Origin: an uncultured Halomicronema sp.
Lineage (GTDB): Bacteria > Cyanobacteriota > Cyanobacteriia > Phormidesmidales > Phormidesmidaceae
Direction: 5' to 3'
Length of the DNA stretch: 9,044 bases
NCBI GenBank assembly: GCA_937897665.1
Contig: CALCPB010000433.1
Coordinates: 1 to 9,044, forward strand
Below are positions 1 to 5,804 of this stretch, one piece after another (the stretch's first letter is position 1; each line of letters starts with the position of its first letter). The translations under genes were made by a program, and so were the position numbers. Under the pieces are notes generated by a model. That model made no database searches. It worked only from the letters and a program-made list of their open reading frames with translations, and was not told where the DNA came from.

Positions 1-138
1 CTATCAGCTGGCCCTCTCTCGATGCGAGCGCTGCAGCTATCGCCCAGAGAGGGCCAGCTGTTTTGCACTAATGCGGGCGATCGTGTGCTCATTGGCGGGC
101 AGGCCATCACCTACATGACAGGAGAAATTACCGTTTGA
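1..138 (+). CDS. C-terminal end of an upstream gene, possibly PhzF family (partial)
   Basis: Frame 1 is open from the first base to a TGA at 136-138 and gives 45 residues. The end of this peptide reads GDRVLIGGQAITYMTGEITV. That resembles the usual tail of PhzF/diaminopimelate-epimerase-fold isomerases, where a glycine pair in a V-x-(V/I)-G-G-x-A pattern is followed by a short strand and a final G-E/T segment. PhzF-family proteins are enzymes of about 260-300 residues, often of unknown substrate, so this would be only the last sixth. The family call rests on a short tail and is tentative; no catalytic residue is in view. A perfect inverted repeat (5-60) lies inside the frame, which is odd for coding DNA. 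If that repeat is a terminator, the frame may be chance and the true gene would end before the window. Confidence 0.4.
   Translation, partial: LSAGPLSMRALQLSPREGQLFCTNAGDRVLIGGQAITYMTGEITV
5..64. repeat. Perfect 15-bp inverted repeat followed by TTTT
   Basis: CAGCTGGCCCTCTCT at 5-19 is exactly complementary to AGAGAGGGCCAGCTG at 46-60, with a 26-base loop, and four T residues follow at 61-64. The loop can add a short CGAT/ATCG pairing (20-23 with 39-42). The GC-rich stem plus T run looks like a rho-independent terminator on the plus strand. The loop is long for one, however, and an uninterrupted reading frame runs through the structure. A palindromic insertion element in the end of the upstream gene is the alternative. 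Confidence 0.6.
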
Positions 139-268
139 AGTGACTCGTAACTCAGTTGCCAGGAGATTTGAATGCGATCGCTGTGGGGGCTATCTTGTCA
201 AACGACAGCAGGGAACCATGTTCGCCTGATGAGAATTGACTGGTGCATTGGGTAGTGGCGGCAATTGC

Positions 269-394
269 TTGCGCTACGGGGTGTGCTGTTTGGGATTTCT
301 GCTGAGTGTGGGCTGTTCCAGACACAGAACAGCAGAAAATCTGCCTGACAGTGAGAGAGATTTTGCCGAAATTGTTGATGGAGTAAGGTCATAA
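269..394 (+). CDS. Possible small lipoprotein-like peptide (doubtful)
   Basis: A frame starting at TTG (269) runs to TAA (392-394) and would give 41 residues. It begins MRYGVCCLGFLLSVGC: a positive residue, a hydrophobic stretch, then a cysteine in an L-S-V-G-C context that resembles a lipobox, though position -3 is serine rather than the usual leucine, valine or isoleucine. The tail is polar and acidic. The start codon is weak, only a loose GGCGG lies upstream, and two TGA codons at 227-232 close the same frame just before it. I recognise no family. Chance is the likelier explanation. Confidence 0.15.
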   Translation: MRYGVCCLGFLLSVGCSRHRTAENLPDSERDFAEIVDGVRS

Positions 395-413
395 GTCTGC
401 GACAATGAAATAT

Positions 414-438
414 TTGCTAGAAAAGCAATCGCTAAAAT
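414..438 (+). promoter_or_regulatory. Possible der promoter
   Basis: TAAAAT at 433-438 could be a -10 box about 36 bases before the der ATG. TTGCTA at 414-419 is the only -35-like hexamer, and its 13-base spacing is too short for a standard sigma-70 site. TTGCT (414-418) and AGCAA (424-428) also form a small dyad. No clear Shine-Dalgarno sequence precedes the ATG. The assignment is weak. Confidence 0.25.
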
Positions 439-473
439 AGATCCATCACTCCCTCCCTCTCAGGCTTTAGATC

Positions 474-1835
474 ATGCCGCTTCCTGTTGTTGCCATTATT
501 GGCCGCCCCAATGTGGGCAAATCGACCCTCGTCAACCGACTCGCGGGAGTGCAGGAGGCGATCGTCTATGACAAACCAGGCGTGACCCGCGATCGCACCT
601 ACAAGCCTGCCTTCTGGGCTGATCGCGACTATCTTGTGGTCGATACGGGCGGCCTGATTTTTGACGACGATACCGAGTTTTTGCCCCACATTCGCGAGCA
701 GGCCTTTGCGGCCCTCGCCGACGCGCAGGCGGCCATCATGGTCGTCGATGGTCAAGAAGGACCCACTGAGTCCGATCGCGAAATTGCCCAATGGCTGCGT
801 CAGCATTCCGTGCCGGTGCTGCTGGCAGTGAATAAATGCGAGTCGCCCGATGAGGGCTTAGTGCAGGCGGCACAGTTTTGGGAATTGGGGCTGGGCGAGC
901 CCTATGCGGTATCGGGCATTCACGGTAATGGCACGGGCGATCTGCTGGATGAGTTGCTGACCCATCTGCCCCCGAATGAAGAGATTGACGAGCCGGAAGA
1001 AGTGCGGGTGGCCATTGTGGGCCGACCCAACGTCGGCAAATCTAGTCTACTCAATGCTTTTGTGGGGGAAAATCGGGCGATCGTCAGTCCAGTTTCGGGT
1101 ACGACGCGAGACGCGATCGACATGTTGGTAGAGCGCGATGACCATCGTTATCGCTTGATCGACACCGCCGGGATTCGCAAAAAAAAGAACGTCAATTACG
1201 GGCCAGAGTTCTTTGGCATCAACCGAGCGTTTAAGGCAATTCGTCGGGCCGATGTGGTGCTGCTGGTGATTGACGCGATCGACGGTGTCACTGAGCAAGA
1301 CCAGAAGCTCGCTGGCCGCATTGAAGAAGACGGACGTGCCTGTGTCGTGGTGGTGAACAAATGGGACACCATTGATAAAGACTCCCACACCATCTACGAA
1401 TACGATCGCACCTTGGGCAATAAGCTCTACTTTATGGACTGGGCTAAACGCATTTACACCAGTGCCCTGACCGGCCAGCGGGTGCCAAAGATTCTAGATT
1501 TAGTGGACCAAGCGGTGGCCGAGCATCGGCGTCGCGTCACCACTGCGGTGGTCAACGAAGTGCTGGAAGAGGCGGCCAGCTGGCATACGCCACCCACCAC
1601 CCGTCAGGGGCGTCAGGGACGCATTTATTACGGCACCCAGGTGACGGCCCGACCGCCTACATTTGCCTTGTTTGTGAATGATCCCAAGCTGTTTGGCGAA
1701 GGCTACCGCCGGTATATTGAAAAACAGTTTCGACAAAACCTCGGCTTCGAAGGTAGCCCCATTCGTTTGCTATGGCGGGGCAAAAAGATGCGAGATTTAG
1801 ACCGGCAGAGTGCTAACCGCGCCACCAAAGTTTGA
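474..1835 (+). CDS. der: Ribosome biogenesis GTPase Der (EngA)
   Basis: Der is an essential tandem-domain GTPase that binds the 50S subunit late in ribosome assembly. Both G domains are complete. The first has GRPNVGKS at residues 10-17, DTGG at 57-60 and NKCE at 120-123. The second has GRPNVGKS at 183-190, DTAG at 230-233 and NKWD at 295-298. The C-terminal part, about 355-445, matches the KH-like RNA-binding domain of the family. The length of 453 residues is normal. The ATG is supported because the P-loop starts nine residues later, as in other Der proteins. The first guanine-specificity motif ends in glutamate instead of the canonical aspartate; I believe this is common in cyanobacterial Der, but I cannot check. 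It leads a cluster with the transporter subunit 16 bases downstream. Confidence 0.97.
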   Translation: MPLPVVAIIGRPNVGKSTLVNRLAGVQEAIVYDKPGVTRDRTYKPAFWADRDYLVVDTGGLIFDDDTEFLPHIREQAFAALADAQAAIMVVDGQEGPTESDREIAQWLRQHSVPVLLAVNKCESPDEGLVQAAQFWELGLGEPYAVSGIHGNGTGDLLDELLTHLPPNEEIDEPEEVRVAIVGRPNVGKSSLLNAFVGENRAIVSPVSGTTRDAIDMLVERDDHRYRLIDTAGIRKKKNVNYGPEFFGINRAFKAIRRADVVLLVIDAIDGVTEQDQKLAGRIEEDGRACVVVVNKWDTIDKDSHTIYEYDRTLGNKLYFMDWAKRIYTSALTGQRVPKILDLVDQAVAEHRRRVTTAVVNEVLEEAASWHTPPTTRQGRQGRIYYGTQVTARPPTFALFVNDPKLFGEGYRRYIEKQFRQNLGFEGSPIRLLWRGKKMRDLDRQSANRATKV

Positions 1836-1851
1836 CGTCTTGACCTAACGC

Positions 1852-2778
1852 ATGGATCTGCTCAAAACCCTTCCTATTGGCCTCTATCTCGAAGAGCCGA
1901 TTACCTGGCTGCATCGACTTGATCCCCGCGTCAAGCTGTTTTGGCTCGTCAGCATTTTAGTCAGCCCGATCCTGGCCAACGCGGCCTGGCGGTTTTTTCT
2001 GGTCGGATTACTGATCGCGCTGACAATTTCGGCGCTGATTCCGCTGCGGGTATGGCGACAGCAAATGGGCTGGCTGCTGTTTCTCTGCACGCTGATGCTG
2101 GTGTTGACCGCTTTGCTCCCCGACGGGCTCGCCATTAATTATCAACCCCCAGTGCCTACGGCTGCCACCATAGAGCAGCTCACCCCTTCACCTGATCAAT
2201 TCCCTACAGCGGCATTGACGCTACCACAGCCAACGGGCTATCGCTATGTGCTGGTCGATCAAGGGCCGCTCACAGTCACGCAGCGATCGCTGGAGTTAGG
2301 CATTCGCATTAGCACCCTGCTGTTTACGCTCATCTACGGCACCAACTTGTTTTTGCTTACCACCGCGTCAGAAGAGGTCACCGTGGCCCTTGAAGTGCTG
2401 ATGTGGCCGCTACGACCGCTCAAAGCGCCCGTCACTGAGATTGCCCTCACGGTGACCCTGGCATTGCGGTTTATTCCCCTCGTGCTGGAAGAAACTCAGA
2501 ACCTGATCCGCTCAGTACAAACTCGCGCCATCAATTGGAAAAAGCTCGGCTTTCGCGGTTCGGCTCAGGTCTGGCTGGCCCTAGTCGAACGCCTGCTGAA
2601 AAATTTGCTGTTGCGGGCCGAACAAACGGCAGCAGCAATGGCCGTGCGCGGCTTTACGACCCCAGACACCCATCGCGTCAAATGGTCAGTGCTGCGGCTC
2701 AAGACCGTCGATGTGGTCGCGATCGCCCTGATGGCTATCTTTTGGTATGCCCGCTGGGTCTGGGGTGGCGAAGGGTAG
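1852..2778 (+). CDS. CbiQ/EcfT-type ECF transporter transmembrane (T) component
   Basis: The product is the membrane coupling subunit of an energy-coupling-factor vitamin or metal importer, which links a substrate-binding S component to two ATPases. Support comes from the N-terminal HRLDPRVKLF (21-30), the usual EcfT entry motif before the first membrane helix. There are hydrophobic helices at about 30-64, 72-90 and 152-172, a further hydrophobic stretch at about 196-214, and a last helix near 286-303. The two coupling motifs in the cytoplasmic helices appear as QTRAINWKK (223-231) and AMAVRGF (262-268); the second retains the A-x-R-G type signature, while the first is degenerate. A polar stretch at 91-140 separates the early and late helices. 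At 308 residues it is somewhat longer than a typical T component. No S component or ATPase is in the window, so the substrate is unknown. No clear Shine-Dalgarno site is seen; translation may be coupled to der. Confidence 0.88.
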   Translation: MDLLKTLPIGLYLEEPITWLHRLDPRVKLFWLVSILVSPILANAAWRFFLVGLLIALTISALIPLRVWRQQMGWLLFLCTLMLVLTALLPDGLAINYQPPVPTAATIEQLTPSPDQFPTAALTLPQPTGYRYVLVDQGPLTVTQRSLELGIRISTLLFTLIYGTNLFLLTTASEEVTVALEVLMWPLRPLKAPVTEIALTVTLALRFIPLVLEETQNLIRSVQTRAINWKKLGFRGSAQVWLALVERLLKNLLLRAEQTAAAMAVRGFTTPDTHRVKWSVLRLKTVDVVAIALMAIFWYARWVWGGEG

Positions 2779-2780
2779 CC

Positions 2781-4274
2781 ATGCTAGCACCGTGGTATGT
2801 GCGTTCGCTGCCCCTGCAGCAGCGAACGGGGTCTCAAATTTTTCAAGCACTCTACGGTTCGCCACCGACTGACGCCGGCCAAACTGCTGCGCCCCCCTGG
2901 CAAACCATTGCGACCCTGCTAGAGAGTCCAGCCACGCTGCCGGTTGAAACGCCCCAGGCTCGCCTTGCCCGCTATTCCATTTGTGCCGGGCCACCGCGTT
3001 GTGCCCACGGTCAGCCGCTGCTGTGGACCCCACCGGTGGGCCATATTTTGCCGATGCTGAGCGATCGCCGGCAAACACCGCGCCCCGATACCGTGCTGCT
3101 AACTGAGCGCGGCCAGCCTTGGCAGCCTCCTCTTGAACCCTTTGCCGGTGGCTGGCTGGGCTGGTTGGGCTATGACCTAGCCTGGGAGGTCGAAGCTCTA
3201 CCCAATCAAAATCCCGATCCGCTACCCTTTCCCATTGCCTTTTGGTATGAACCGGCCACCTTTGCCGTACTCGACCATCAGCAACAGCGTCTATACTTGG
3301 CTGCAACGACCCCCGCTCAGCTGGATGGTTTGCAGCAACGGCTCGAACAGCCCCTCTTGGCCCCGCCACCGCTGACAATCGTGACCGAGCCGCTCACGCT
3401 AATGTCGTCCCAATCTGCCTATGAGGCAGCGGTGCGGCAAGCCCAGGCCTACATTCGCGCTGGGGATATCTTTCAGGCCAACCTGTCTCTACGCTTTGCC
3501 ACCCAGACCTCAGCGGATAGCTGGACCATTTACCAACAGCTGCACGCGATTAATCCCTCGCCGTTTGCCAGCTATTGGCGTACCCCCTGGGGGGCCGTCG
3601 TGAGCTGCTCACCCGAGCGCTTGGTGTCACTGCAGGGCGATCGCGCCGAAACGCGCCCCATCGCCGGTACGCGTCCTCGGGGCGATACCCCGCAACGCGA
3701 TCAAGCGCTGAGTCAAGAACTGCTGCATAACCGCAAAGAGCGAGCCGAACACATCATGCTGGTTGATTTGGAACGCAACGACTTGGGCCGCGTGTGCACC
3801 TGGGGCAGCGTTCAGGTGGATGAGCTGATGGTGCTAGCGCCTTACAGCCACGTGATGCATTTGGTGAGTAATGTGGTTGGCAGTTTAGCGCCTGGCCACA
3901 CCGCCATTGATCTGATTCGTGCCACCTTTCCCGGCGGCACGATTACCGGCTGCCCGAAGGTCCGCTGCTTAGAGATCATTGAAGAGTTAGAGACCGTTAA
4001 ACGCAATTTGTTCTACGGTTCCTGCGGCTTTTTAGACTGGCGCGGTCATTTAGACCTGAATATTTTGATCAGAACCCTGCTGTGGGTGCCGAGCGACGCG
4101 GGCTCGATGCCGACCGTTTGGGGGCAGGTAGGCGCCGGGATAGTCGCCGACAGTCAACCGACCCATGAATGGCACGAGTCCTTACAAAAGGCCCAAGCCC
4201 AACTGCTCGCCCTCGGCGTCACCCTAAAAGGCAGCGATCGCCCACTTTCTGCCACCGATGCAGACCAGACCTGA
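2781..4274 (+). CDS. Anthranilate/aminodeoxychorismate synthase component I family protein (TrpE/PabB)
   Basis: Chorismate-binding enzymes of this family aminate chorismate, giving anthranilate (tryptophan pathway) or aminodeoxychorismate (folate pathway), with ammonia from a glutaminase partner not encoded here. The 497-residue protein has the whole fold. The N-terminal part has LLES (46-49) and RYS (64-66), as in TrpE. The catalytic C-terminal part has GDIFQANLS (228-236), PIAGTRPRG (293-301), a segment with HNRKERAEH and DLERNDLGR (316-337), FPGGTITGCPK (383-393) and GAGIVADS (451-458). The PIAGT motif carries alanine where classic PabB has a catalytic lysine (PIKGT), which leans toward anthranilate synthase. 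The rest of the C-terminus looks PabB-like, so the name is left open. The frame extends upstream inside the transporter gene, but the ATG at 2781 sits two bases after that stop and gives a normal N-terminus. Confidence 0.9.
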   Translation: MLAPWYVRSLPLQQRTGSQIFQALYGSPPTDAGQTAAPPWQTIATLLESPATLPVETPQARLARYSICAGPPRCAHGQPLLWTPPVGHILPMLSDRRQTPRPDTVLLTERGQPWQPPLEPFAGGWLGWLGYDLAWEVEALPNQNPDPLPFPIAFWYEPATFAVLDHQQQRLYLAATTPAQLDGLQQRLEQPLLAPPPLTIVTEPLTLMSSQSAYEAAVRQAQAYIRAGDIFQANLSLRFATQTSADSWTIYQQLHAINPSPFASYWRTPWGAVVSCSPERLVSLQGDRAETRPIAGTRPRGDTPQRDQALSQELLHNRKERAEHIMLVDLERNDLGRVCTWGSVQVDELMVLAPYSHVMHLVSNVVGSLAPGHTAIDLIRATFPGGTITGCPKVRCLEIIEELETVKRNLFYGSCGFLDWRGHLDLNILIRTLLWVPSDAGSMPTVWGQVGAGIVADSQPTHEWHESLQKAQAQLLALGVTLKGSDRPLSATDADQT

Positions 4275-4305
4275 ACTTGTCAAACTCAGGAAAGGTTCTT
4301 GTTTG

Positions 4306-4319
4306 TGTAAATACTTACA
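4306..4319. promoter_or_regulatory. Dyad TGTAA-N4-TTACA upstream of pipX
   Basis: TGTAA (4306-4310) and TTACA (4315-4319) form an exact dyad with a four-base spacer. The half-sites resemble those of Crp/Fnr-family sites. NtcA sites follow GTA-N8-TAC, but here the GTA-to-TAC spacing is six bases, two too few. It lies about 40 bases above the best -10 candidate, a plausible place for an activator. Whether any protein binds is inference. Confidence 0.3.
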
Positions 4320-4358
4320 GTCGAGAAATCCGTTTAAAGCATCAAACTTCTAAAAAAC

Positions 4359-4364
4359 TATAGT
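4359..4364 (+). promoter_or_regulatory. Candidate -10 box for pipX-pipY
   Basis: TATAGT lies 71 bases before the pipX ATG in an AT-rich patch, the best -10 match in the 161-base gap after the TrpE/PabB-like gene. No good -35 hexamer is found 16-18 bases upstream, which fits an activator-dependent cyanobacterial promoter but is also what chance would give. The gap itself suggests pipX has its own promoter instead of depending only on the der cluster. Confidence 0.35.
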
Positions 4365-4408
4365 CTTGTAACACGTCATGGCTTAAAGTGTGGGGATGAC
4401 AAAGTTAC

Positions 4409-4420
4409 CCAATTAATTGG
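4409..4420. promoter_or_regulatory. 12-bp perfect palindrome before pipX
   Basis: CCAATTAATTGG is a gapless perfect palindrome ending 15 bases before the pipX ATG. It is downstream of the candidate -10 box, where an operator would block transcription. It also takes the place where a Shine-Dalgarno sequence would be expected; none is visible. Confidence 0.3.
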
Positions 4421-4435
4421 TTTCTCCCGCCCTGA

Positions 4436-4708
4436 ATGAGCACAGAAAACTATATTAACCACCCCACATTTGGGTTACTCTTTCGGCTTTGTCTGGTGGC
4501 CGAAGGCAAAGAGCTATTTTCTACGCTGTACGCTCAGCGACTGTTCTTTGTAGTCACCTCCACGGCACCCACAGGCTTCACGTTTGATGCCATTGGTCGC
4601 AGTGAAGCCCGGCAGCTGTTTGAAGAGCGGATGCGATCACTGCGGCGTCAAGGCAATTATCCGGAGTACGATCGTCTGCAGAAGACGTACAAACAGACCT
4701 TTCAATGA
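4436..4708 (+). CDS. pipX: PipX, PII-interacting coactivator of NtcA
   Basis: PipX is a cyanobacterial protein that binds 2-oxoglutarate-loaded NtcA to boost nitrogen-control genes when nitrogen is short, and is held by the signalling protein PII when nitrogen is plentiful. The 90-residue product has the family's normal length. It shows NHPTFGLLFRLCLV (8-21) and TLYAQRLFFVVT (30-41) of the Tudor-like N-terminal domain; Y32, which I recall as important for NtcA and PII contacts, is present. The two C-terminal helices follow (about 54-67 and 74-88). Its stop overlaps the start of pipY (ATGA), so the two are probably translated together. There is no recognisable ribosome-binding site. Canonical NtcA boxes (GTA-N8-TAC) are absent upstream. 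Confidence 0.95.
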   Translation: MSTENYINHPTFGLLFRLCLVAEGKELFSTLYAQRLFFVVTSTAPTGFTFDAIGRSEARQLFEERMRSLRRQGNYPEYDRLQKTYKQTFQ

Positions 4709-5391
4709 CCGGTTCTCTCTCGCCTGAGCAGATTCAAGCGCGCATCACGACGATTCAAGCGACGTTACCACCCCATACCCGTTTGATCAGTGTCACCAAA
4801 AAGCAGCCGAGTGCAGTCATTAGAGCCGCCTATGCGGCCAACGTGCGTGACTTCGGCGAAAGCCAAGTGCAAGAGGCGATCGCCAAGCAGGCTGAACTGA
4901 ACGACCTGCCTGATCTGACCTGGCATTTGATCGGTCATCTGCAAAGCAATAAAGTCCGCAAAGCGCTGCAGCATTTTGACTGGATTCACTCCCTTGATAG
5001 CCTGAAGCTAGCCAAACGGCTGAATACGGTGGCTGGTGAACTGTCGCGTTCACCCCATTGCTGCCTGCAGGTAAAAATGGTGCCTGATCCGCCGAAATAC
5101 GGGTTTACCTTAGACGAGTTATGGTCGGCGCTGCCACAACTCAATCAGCTCACCCATTTAAAAATTGTGGGATTGATGACAATTCCGCCCCAAGAAAGCT
5201 CGTTTCAAGAAATTGCGGCTATCTTTGCTCAGGCGCAAGATGTGGTTAATCAAATCAATAACAAAGGGTTCGATCAGCTTCACTTATCAGAGCTTTCGAT
5301 CGGCATGTCGAGCGATTATCGCCTCGCGATCGCGGCGGGTTCAACCATGCTTCGATTAGGTACAACTCTTTTTGGCGATCGCCCGGCTTAG
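4705..5391 (+). CDS. pipY: PipY, YggS/PLPBP-family PLP homeostasis protein
   Basis: The family (COG0325) binds pyridoxal 5'-phosphate on a TIM-barrel resembling the N-terminal domain of alanine racemase and balances PLP and amino/keto-acid pools; no enzymatic activity is established. The 228-residue length is typical. The PLP lysine is expected to be K32 in LISVTKKQP (27-35). Other family blocks are FGESQVQEA (50-58), WHLIGHLQSNK (73-83), GLMTIPP (156-162), and a C-terminal phosphate-binding stretch with SIGMSSDY (198-205) and RLGTTLFG (217-224). The ATG overlaps the pipX stop by four bases, the arrangement known for pipX-pipY in cyanobacteria, where the two have been studied as a functional pair. 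A HIP1 site lies at 5375-5382 just before the stop. Confidence 0.96.
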   Translation: MTGSLSPEQIQARITTIQATLPPHTRLISVTKKQPSAVIRAAYAANVRDFGESQVQEAIAKQAELNDLPDLTWHLIGHLQSNKVRKALQHFDWIHSLDSLKLAKRLNTVAGELSRSPHCCLQVKMVPDPPKYGFTLDELWSALPQLNQLTHLKIVGLMTIPPQESSFQEIAAIFAQAQDVVNQINNKGFDQLHLSELSIGMSSDYRLAIAAGSTMLRLGTTLFGDRPA

Positions 5392-5489
5392 GTTTCAGCG
5401 ATCACGCCTTTGACGAGAGCCTTCATTTTGGCGAGATCAGTTTCGCTGCCATCGATCAGAAAACCTGATCGATGCGCTCGGATCATCAT
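5388..5489 (-). CDS. Short antisense ORF convergent with pipY (doubtful)
   Basis: On the minus strand, two ATG codons at 5489-5484 open a frame of 33 residues that ends in a TAA overlapping the pipY stop. It reads MMIRAHRSGFLIDGSETDLA and continues with a lysine-rich amphipathic tail (KMKALVKGVIAET). The composition is protein-like and the frame is open a further 45 bases upstream, from a TAG at 5536-5534. I recognise no family. No Shine-Dalgarno sequence is visible. It could be a remnant of a lost gene or a real small protein, and the stem-loop at 5448-5477 would lie within it. Confidence 0.2.
   Translation of the reverse strand: MMIRAHRSGFLIDGSETDLAKMKALVKGVIAET
5448..5477. terminator. Stem-loop after pipY, possible terminator
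   Basis: ATCGATCAG (5451-5459) pairs exactly with CTGATCGAT (5465-5473) across a five-base AAAAC loop. C5450 with G5474 extends the stem, and two more pairs can form past a bulged C. It begins about 60 bases after the pipY stop. There is no T run after it, so a rho-independent role is not proved. Confidence 0.35.
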
Positions 5490-5575
5490 GAGCAAAACAG
5501 TAGGATTCAGCCATAGCAAAGATCTCAAAGTTTTTAACTAATTATTAATAGCACTATCCTTTTAGGGATTTCGTG

Positions 5576-5581
5576 TATACT
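5576..5581 (+). promoter_or_regulatory. Candidate -10 box for sepF
   Basis: TATACT, preceded by GTG, is the best -10 match in the 413-base gap before sepF and follows an AT-rich stretch (5531-5560). No convincing -35 hexamer is present at 16-18 bases. If used, transcription would begin near 5588 and leave a leader of more than 200 bases. Confidence 0.35.
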
Positions 5582-5587
5582 GTGGAC

Positions 5588-5804
5588 TCAAATTCCGCAT
5601 TCTCGATTAGAGTAAAGGCGGTTCAACGAACTGGTCGTTTCACGACTGATTCTGATTCAGATTCAGCCTGAGAAACGACACACCTTATCCAAACAGTGAG
5701 TTCTCTCTTTAGCGAAGTCAGAGCAACTGAATGAGGTCGTTGGCATAATTCCTCATGCTGAGCAGGTTCGCCTGTGAAGCGCTGATTGTCATGGAGTGTT
5801 AGCT
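5588..5804 (+). other. Long structured leader region before sepF
   Basis: No gene is seen here. Several dyads line up in the plus-strand transcript. GTCGTTTC (5634-5641) pairs with GAAACGAC (5672-5679), enclosing a repeat-rich CTGATT/GATTCA stretch (5646-5666). ATGAGG (5731-5736) pairs with CCTCAT (5751-5756). CAGG-TTCG-CCTG (5763-5774) forms a UUCG-capped hairpin about 30 bases before the start codon. I recognise no known riboswitch or Yfr-type small RNA. It may be a regulatory 5' leader or an unrecognised small RNA. Confidence 0.35.
5793..5796 (+). promoter_or_regulatory. Ribosome-binding site supporting the GTG start of sepF
   Basis: GGAG lies eight bases before GTG at 5805, an ideal spacing. 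The alternative in-frame GTG at 5796 would overlap this site and add three residues not usual for SepF. The ATG at 5791 is in the same register only as far as a TAG three codons on, so it cannot serve. Confidence 0.6.

Larger units (their letters stand above)
139..473. other. Gap between the left-edge gene and der
   Basis: These 335 bases hold no convincing gene. They contain one HIP1 octamer (174-181) and two overlapping stem-loops (296-338 and 312-333). There is a GTG-started 29-codon frame at 140-229 with a single CxxC (ECDRCGG), too short to call, and a possible micro-ORF at 269-394 listed separately. The last 60 bases before der are AT-richer and carry promoter-like hexamers. A 64-codon minus-strand frame across 198-392 matches no family I know and was left out. 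Confidence 0.5.

Noticed and set aside
140..229. 29-codon frame with one CxxC, possible zinc-ribbon peptide
   Set aside because: Only one cysteine pair, GTG start, very short, and no second metal-binding half.
2535..2780. Upstream extension of the TrpE/PabB-like frame to an ATG at 2535
   Set aside because: These 82 codons lie inside the well-supported ECF T component gene in another frame and do not resemble the family. ATG 2781 gives a normal start.
2686..3378. Long 230-codon minus-strand ORF opposite the TrpE/PabB-like gene
   Set aside because: It is a shadow of a gene with clear family motifs; its residues are low-complexity alanine, arginine and proline typical of antisense frames in GC-rich DNA.
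4307..4318. NtcA box upstream of pipX
   Set aside because: GTA and TAC are separated by six bases, not the canonical eight. Kept only as an unassigned dyad.
5588..5804. Yfr1-type or other known cyanobacterial small RNA
   Set aside because: The characteristic unpaired ACUCCUCACAC motif of Yfr1 is absent and no other known RNA is recognisable.
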